Positions 42,960 to 43,923 of a DNA stretch of 43,923 bases are shown here, in pieces (position 1 is the stretch's first letter; each line of letters opens with the position of its first letter). The DNA is taken from assembly GCA_012838865.1 (NCBI GenBank), contig DUOK01000132.1, positions 1 through 43,923 on the forward strand, given 5' to 3'. The position numbers were made by a program, and so were the translations under genes. Under the pieces are notes generated by a model that did not search any database, was not told the origin of the DNA, and saw only the letters and a list, made by a program, of their open reading frames with translations. This DNA comes from Bacteroidales bacterium (GTDB lineage Bacteria > Bacteroidota > Bacteroidia > Bacteroidales > Marinilabiliaceae).

Positions 42960-43127
42960 ATGGAAAAAATTATTGGACTGGTAGCACTTATTTGCGCCAT
43001 TTGGGTTATTTATGATGTTTGGGCCAAAGGAAAAATGGGTGCAGGCTCAAAGATTTTGTGGACCATCTTTGCTCTGCTGTTCAGCATCATTACCGCCATC
43101 GTTTATTACTTTGTTAAGAAGAAGTAG
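42960..43127 (+). CDS. PLDc_N-like small membrane protein, 55 residues
   Basis: The protein has two hydrophobic helices (about 4-19 and 30-48) joined by a polar loop, starting MEKIIGLVALICAIWVIYDV and ending VYYFVKKK. IWVIYDVW, the charged/Gly loop, W and the final YYFVKKK resemble the short PLDc_N domain found as stand-alone two-helix membrane proteins in Bacteroidota. Function is unknown. Support comes from a promoter-like sequence upstream, a strong terminator 15 bases after the stop and the protein-like composition. Confidence 0.8.
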   Translation: MEKIIGLVALICAIWVIYDVWAKGKMGAGSKILWTIFALLFSIITAIVYYFVKKK

Positions 43128-43142
43128 TTCGTTCTTAGCATC

Positions 43143-43180
43143 AAAAAAGAGCTGCTCCTTTTGGGGGCAGCTCTTTTTTT
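43143..43180. terminator. Bidirectional terminator after the small membrane protein
   Basis: AAAAAAGAGCTGCTCC pairs with GGGGCAGCTCTTTTTT with one G-U pair, giving A- and T-runs on both sides. It serves the convergent peptidase gene too. Confidence 0.9.
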
Positions 43181-43194
43181 GCGTCTGAAGTGCA

Positions 43195-43923
43195 CTAGTC
43201 GCGAACCTCTTTTAAAGCAGCTTCGGCTGCCTTAAGCATAGGCCGGATGTCCATTTCGGCACCCACCGCCGCTCGCATCCAATGGTTGGGCGTCAGGCGC
43301 CCCAACTGGTAAATGCGGTCGGTTTCGTCGGCAAAGTCTTTTCCTTTCAGATGGTCTTCGAGCTGAAATTCAATGATGTTGCCGTAGGCATAGGCCGACA
43401 GGTAGAGGGGATAGCTGATCATGTGCGAGTAGATGGCCAGTACCGGCTGGTCTTCAATGCCGTAAACCGGTGCAAAATAATCGTTCCATATCTCATTGGC
43501 CAGTGCAATGGTCTGGGCCTTCAACTCTGCAGCGCTGGCTTCAGGATTATCGTAGAGCCACTTCCACACCCGCATATCGAGCAGAGACACGCCCATTATT
43601 TCGTAGGTCGACCACAGCAGGTCGATGGTACGGAAGGCTTCCTCGGCCGGATCGCTCGAGGGCATGCCCAGTACATCGAGATCCCTTTTCTGGTAGATAA
43701 AGGCCAGGGCTTCGGTAAAGGCGGTATTGGGCACTCCATTGAGCAGATAGTGATCCATGTCGTAAAGCGAAATCGTTTGCTCCACATTGTGACCCAGCTC
43801 ATGCATGGCAATGTTGTAGCCCTTGTAGTCCATCCCCTTGTCGGGTACCCTGGTGCGGAGGTAGGACTGCATGCCGCGCATGGCGGCTCCCCAGGCATGA
43901 CCCGAGCCACGTGCCGGCTCTAC
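43195..43923 (-). CDS. C-terminal part of a zinc metallopeptidase (M3-like gluzincin)
   Basis: The reading frame is open to the right edge, so the N-terminus lies outside the window. The visible 242 residues contain MHELGHNVEQ, the zinc-binding HExxH motif. About 30 residues later FTEALAFIYQK supplies a probable third ligand Glu, as in M3-type oligopeptidases. The rest is mostly helical, with YSHMISYPLYLSAYAYGN and TPNHWMRAAVGAEMDI. The internal ATG at 43881 should not be taken as the start, since 14 further in-frame codons upstream (ARGSGHAWGAA) read as protein. The exact peptidase family is uncertain. Confidence 0.8.
   Translation of the reverse strand, partial: VEPARGSGHAWGAAMRGMQSYLRTRVPDKGMDYKGYNIAMHELGHNVEQTISLYDMDHYLLNGVPNTAFTEALAFIYQKRDLDVLGMPSSDPAEEAFRTIDLLWSTYEIMGVSLLDMRVWKWLYDNPEASAAELKAQTIALANEIWNDYFAPVYGIEDQPVLAIYSHMISYPLYLSAYAYGNIIEFQLEDHLKGKDFADETDRIYQLGRLTPNHWMRAAVGAEMDIRPMLKAAEAALKEVRD

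Noticed and set aside
1-43923. CRISPR array, rRNA or tRNA genes
   Set aside because: No regularly spaced repeats, ribosomal RNA or cloverleaf-type sequences were noticed on reading. A dedicated scan was not possible.

Overview
The window looks like a chromosome segment from a Bacteroidota bacterium, probably of the Bacteroidales/Marinilabiliales kind. Three things support this. Many genes are preceded by the phylum-specific -7 element TAnnTTTG, usually without a strong Shine-Dalgarno sequence. A subtype-iii type VI secretion system (T6SSiii) is present, with its Bacteroidota-only envelope genes. There is also a protein resembling a type IX secretion C-terminal sorting domain, and a phosphotransferase-RapZ fusion. 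The pairing of a complete Mrp cation/proton antiporter with NhaA suggests, but does not prove, a sodium-rich or alkaline habitat.

Layout. 1-7.1 kb holds housekeeping and envelope genes: a possible SusD-like tail at the edge, a charged 72-residue protein, an NfeD-type membrane protease, purB, an MsbA-like ABC exporter, a HExxH protein, the sorting-domain-like protein and msrB. 7.2-10.9 kb is a fatty-acid oxidation operon (etfB, etfA, acyl-CoA dehydrogenase). 11.2-11.5 kb encodes a small Glu/Ala lipoprotein. From 23.9 kb back to 11.6 kb, nearly everything is on the minus strand in one tight array: a three-domain acyl-ACP synthetase/acyltransferase, a DUF554 membrane protein, an amino-sugar kinase-RapZ fusion, mrpA-B-C-D-E-F-G, a MurU-like nucleotidyltransferase and nhaA. 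Mrp genes therefore sit between two genes expected to act together in cell-wall sugar recycling.

24.1-25.6 kb has a DJ-1 family protein, a DUF486 membrane protein and the remains of a DASH-type cryptochrome/photolyase whose middle is deleted. From about 25.6 to 41.6 kb lies the T6SSiii locus. A minus-strand unit carries tssE, tssF and an NlpC/P60 lipoprotein. A divergent plus-strand set carries tssD (Hcp), tssB, tssC and tssH (ClpV). A convergent minus-strand operon carries tssN, tssK, tssG, two TssO/TssQ-like anchors, a TssP-like PKD protein and tssR. Together they supply tube, sheath, recycling ATPase, baseplate and envelope complex. No VgrG, PAAR, effector or immunity gene is visible. The window ends with panE, a 55-residue PLDc_N-like membrane protein and the C-terminal part of a zinc metallopeptidase.

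I saw no rRNA, tRNA, CRISPR array or intact transposase. No single gene is a wholly unknown system. The most unusual points are the Mrp/cell-wall-recycling operon, the NlpC/P60 gene attached to the T6SS baseplate unit, the doubled TssO-like gene, a 195-bp inverted-repeat-bounded insertion between tssD and tssB, and the collapsed photolyase at the T6SS border.
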